A stretch of 6,490 bases of DNA from Bacteroidales bacterium (lineage in GTDB: Bacteria > Bacteroidota > Bacteroidia > Bacteroidales > JALTDM01): assembly GCA_027074135.1 (NCBI GenBank), contig JALTDM010000248.1:1-6490 (forward strand), written 5' to 3'. The notes under the pieces were generated by a model. It ran no database searches. It was given only the letters and a program-made list of their open reading frames with translations, and was not told the DNA's origin. Numbering within the stretch: the stretch's first letter is position 1; each line of letters opens with the position of its first letter. The translations under genes were made by a program, and so were the position numbers. This document shows positions 4,658 through 6,490 of the stretch, piece after piece.

Positions 4658-6490
4658 TTACTTCTTATTTTCAAATTTGTTTTTGATGTATTTCAAAATA
4701 CCACCAGCTTTGATGATTTCAACTTGTCTTTCGTTCAAACCGTGCTTAACAGGTATTTCAATATCTTTTCCTTTAACTTTTACAGTTAAAATATTGTCGT
4801 CACCTGCAGCAAATTTTGATGTATCAATAATTACATCTTCACCTTGTGCTATTTTATCGTAATCATCCGGATTTACAAAAACTAACGGTAAAATACCGAA
4901 GTTTACAAGGTTTGCGTGGTGAATTCTTGAAAATGACTTAACAATCACAGCTTTAATTCCGAGATACATCGGAGCTATTGCAGCGTGTTCTCTAGAAGAA
5001 CCTTGTCCGTAATTTTCACCGCCTACAATTACACCTCCGCCTTTTTCTTCTTTTGCTTTGAGTGCCCTGTCTGCAAAAGTTTCGTCAATAATGCTGTAAA
5101 CGAATTTTGAAATAGCAGGTATGTTTGACCTGAGGGGAAGAACTTTTGCACCGGCAGGCATAATATGGTCTGTGGTAATGTTGTCTTCTACTTTGAGAAG
5201 TACTTCTGCATTTATGCTGTCTTCCATTGGTTCTTTATAACCTACATATTGAATTGTAGGAGCTTTGAATACTTCTACTTCTTCCGGAAACGCTGCCGGA
5301 GCAATAATCATTGAATCGTCAATTTCGAATTTTTCAGGCAAGACAACTCTTATTGGTTCAAGACCTAAATCTCTCGGGTCAGTAATTTCGCCTGTCATAG
5401 CTGCTGCTGCTGCAACTTCTGGTGAAGCAAGATATACACCTGCATCTTTGGTACCACTCCTTCCGTAGAAGTTACGGTTAAATGTTCTTATGGATACCCC
5501 TTTTGAAGGAGGAGCAAAACCCATACCGATACATGGACCGCAAGCATTTTCAAGAAAACGGAAACCTGCTTCCAAGAGTAAATCGTAAGCACCTTCTTTT
5601 GTAATCATGTGCAATACTTGCTTACTACCTGGAGATATAGCAGCTGTTACCATAGGGCTAACAGGTCTGTTAGCATATTCAAACATTTTGGCAACAGTCA
5701 TCAAATCCCTGTATGATGAGTTTGTACAAGATCCTATTGCTACTTGATGTACTTTAGTTCCTGCAACTTCCCTAACTTTCTTGACATTGTCTGGTGAATG
5801 TGGAAGAGCAATCATAGGTTCAAGTTCGTCAAGATTTATTTCAACTATTTCATCATATTCAGCATCTGGATCGGCTTCTAATCTTTTCCATTGTGATTCA
5901 CGATCTTCTGCCTTCATAAAGTGATAAGTTTGTTCATCACTAGGGAAAATTGATGTTGTTGCACCAAGTTCCGCCCCCATATTAGTTATAGTTGCTCTTT
6001 CAGGAACCGTAAGTTCCTTAACACCAGGACCTCCATATTCAAAAACTTTTCTCACACCACCTTTAACAGATAAACGTCTAAGCAATTCGAGAATAATATC
6101 TTTTGCTGAAACAAAAGGTTGAAGCTTACCTGTAAGATGAACTTTTACAACCTTTGGCATAATTAAATAAAAAGGCTCACCTGCCATAGCGAGAGCGACA
6201 TCCATACCACCCGCGCCTATTGCCAAAGCTCCGATACCACCTGAAGTGGGTGTATGTGAATCTGAACCAAGCAATGTTTTACCCGGTATAGCAAATCTTT
6301 CCACATTAAGTTGGTGGCAAATACCGTTACCTGCTTTGCTATAATAAATACCGTATTTGGCAGCTACAGTTTGCAAAAATAAGTGGTCGTTTGCATTTTC
6401 AGGACCACCTGCCTGTAATGTATTATGATCTACATAAGATACTGATAATTCAGTTTGAACTTTAGGTAAATCCATAGCTTGAAAATGTAA
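4658..6490 (-). CDS. acn: Aconitate hydratase, short Aquifex-like type (N-terminus beyond window edge)
   Basis: A [4Fe-4S] enzyme that interconverts citrate and isocitrate through cis-aconitate in the TCA cycle. The frame is open to the right edge, giving 610 visible residues. Numbering from the Met at 6475, motifs are VDHNTLQ (15-21), GSDSHTPTSGG (70-80), NMGAELGATTSIFPSDE (165-181), the cluster cysteines C250 (IGSCTNSS), C312 and C315 (ACGPCIGMG) with nearly the spacing of mitochondrial aconitase (C358/C421/C424), GRSGT (338-342), and the swivel domain with VEDNITTDHIMPAG (429-442), GGENYGQGSSREHAA (485-499, substrate-binding Ser/Arg) and ANLVNFGILPL (521-531). The Met at 6475 is not the start: codons for LHFQA precede it in frame, matching the family sequence before the TELSVSYVDHN block. 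The family is about 640 to 660 residues, so roughly 30 to 50 are missing. Isopropylmalate isomerase and homoaconitase are less likely, since both the cluster and swivel domains are fused here and the motifs are those of aconitase. A terminator follows directly. Confidence 0.95.
   Translation of the reverse strand, partial: LHFQAMDLPKVQTELSVSYVDHNTLQAGGPENANDHLFLQTVAAKYGIYYSKAGNGICHQLNVERFAIPGKTLLGSDSHTPTSGGIGALAIGAGGMDVALAMAGEPFYLIMPKVVKVHLTGKLQPFVSAKDIILELLRRLSVKGGVRKVFEYGGPGVKELTVPERATITNMGAELGATTSIFPSDEQTYHFMKAEDRESQWKRLEADPDAEYDEIVEINLDELEPMIALPHSPDNVKKVREVAGTKVHQVAIGSCTNSSYRDLMTVAKMFEYANRPVSPMVTAAISPGSKQVLHMITKEGAYDLLLEAGFRFLENACGPCIGMGFAPPSKGVSIRTFNRNFYGRSGTKDAGVYLASPEVAAAAAMTGEITDPRDLGLEPIRVVLPEKFEIDDSMIIAPAAFPEEVEVFKAPTIQYVGYKEPMEDSINAEVLLKVEDNITTDHIMPAGAKVLPLRSNIPAISKFVYSIIDETFADRALKAKEEKGGGVIVGGENYGQGSSREHAAIAPMYLGIKAVIVKSFSRIHHANLVNFGILPLVFVNPDDYDKIAQGEDVIIDTSKFAAGDDNILTVKVKGKDIEIPVKHGLNERQVEIIKAGGILKYIKNKFENKK

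Noticed and set aside
4677..5468. Plus-strand open frames inside the aconitase gene (4677-4862 and 5265-5468).
   Set aside because: They are antisense to conserved aconitase domains, with no recognisable domain or signal of their own.
6473..6475. ATG at 6475 as the start of the aconitase.
   Set aside because: The same frame stays open to the window edge and the codons just before it match the conserved family sequence, so this is an internal Met.

Overview
The window is AT-rich, densely coding bacterial DNA. It carries five protein genes, two of them cut by the window edges, and one stretch of about 320 bases without a gene. No RNA gene, CRISPR array, intact insertion sequence or phage gene is visible. 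The source is probably a member of the Bacteroidota or a near relative. Start codons lack Shine-Dalgarno sequences and sit behind A-rich leaders. Two upstream regions carry a good match to the Bacteroidota -7 element TAnnTTTG. The gene-free region holds GGCTTTAGCC-type hairpins of a kind I associate with intergenic DNA in that group. The assignment is tentative, because the aconitase is the short Aquifex-like type and the MurB is a short type II enzyme, and neither is diagnostic.

Layout from left to right. 1-1466 (minus) is an ALDH7-family (antiquitin-like) aldehyde dehydrogenase, missing only its last few dozen residues, with its own candidate promoter. 1536-2354 (minus) is an RNase HI with an unrecognised N-terminal region of about 125 residues. 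2324-3178 (minus) is a type II MurB that overlaps the RNase H start by 31 bases, so murB and the RNase H gene are probably one transcription unit. A divergent intergenic region follows, and then 3291-4340 (plus) encodes a secreted, lipoprotein-like GH26-type glycoside hydrolase. 4341-4657 is a convergent intergenic region with several hairpins, REP-like inverted repeats and a bidirectional terminator. 4658-6490 (minus) is an aconitase whose first few dozen residues lie beyond the right edge.

Most genes are housekeeping: TCA cycle, peptidoglycan precursor synthesis, RNA:DNA hybrid removal and probably lysine catabolism. They do not form one pathway. The most unusual item is the GH26-like protein. 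The stretch directly after its signal peptide reads like the C-terminal (eighth strand and helix) part of a GH26 barrel, while its own C-terminus stops six residues after the presumed nucleophile at the end of strand seven. This suggests a circularly permuted TIM barrel, or a remnant of a tandem GH26 gene. The uncharacterised N-terminal domain of the RNase H is the second point of interest.
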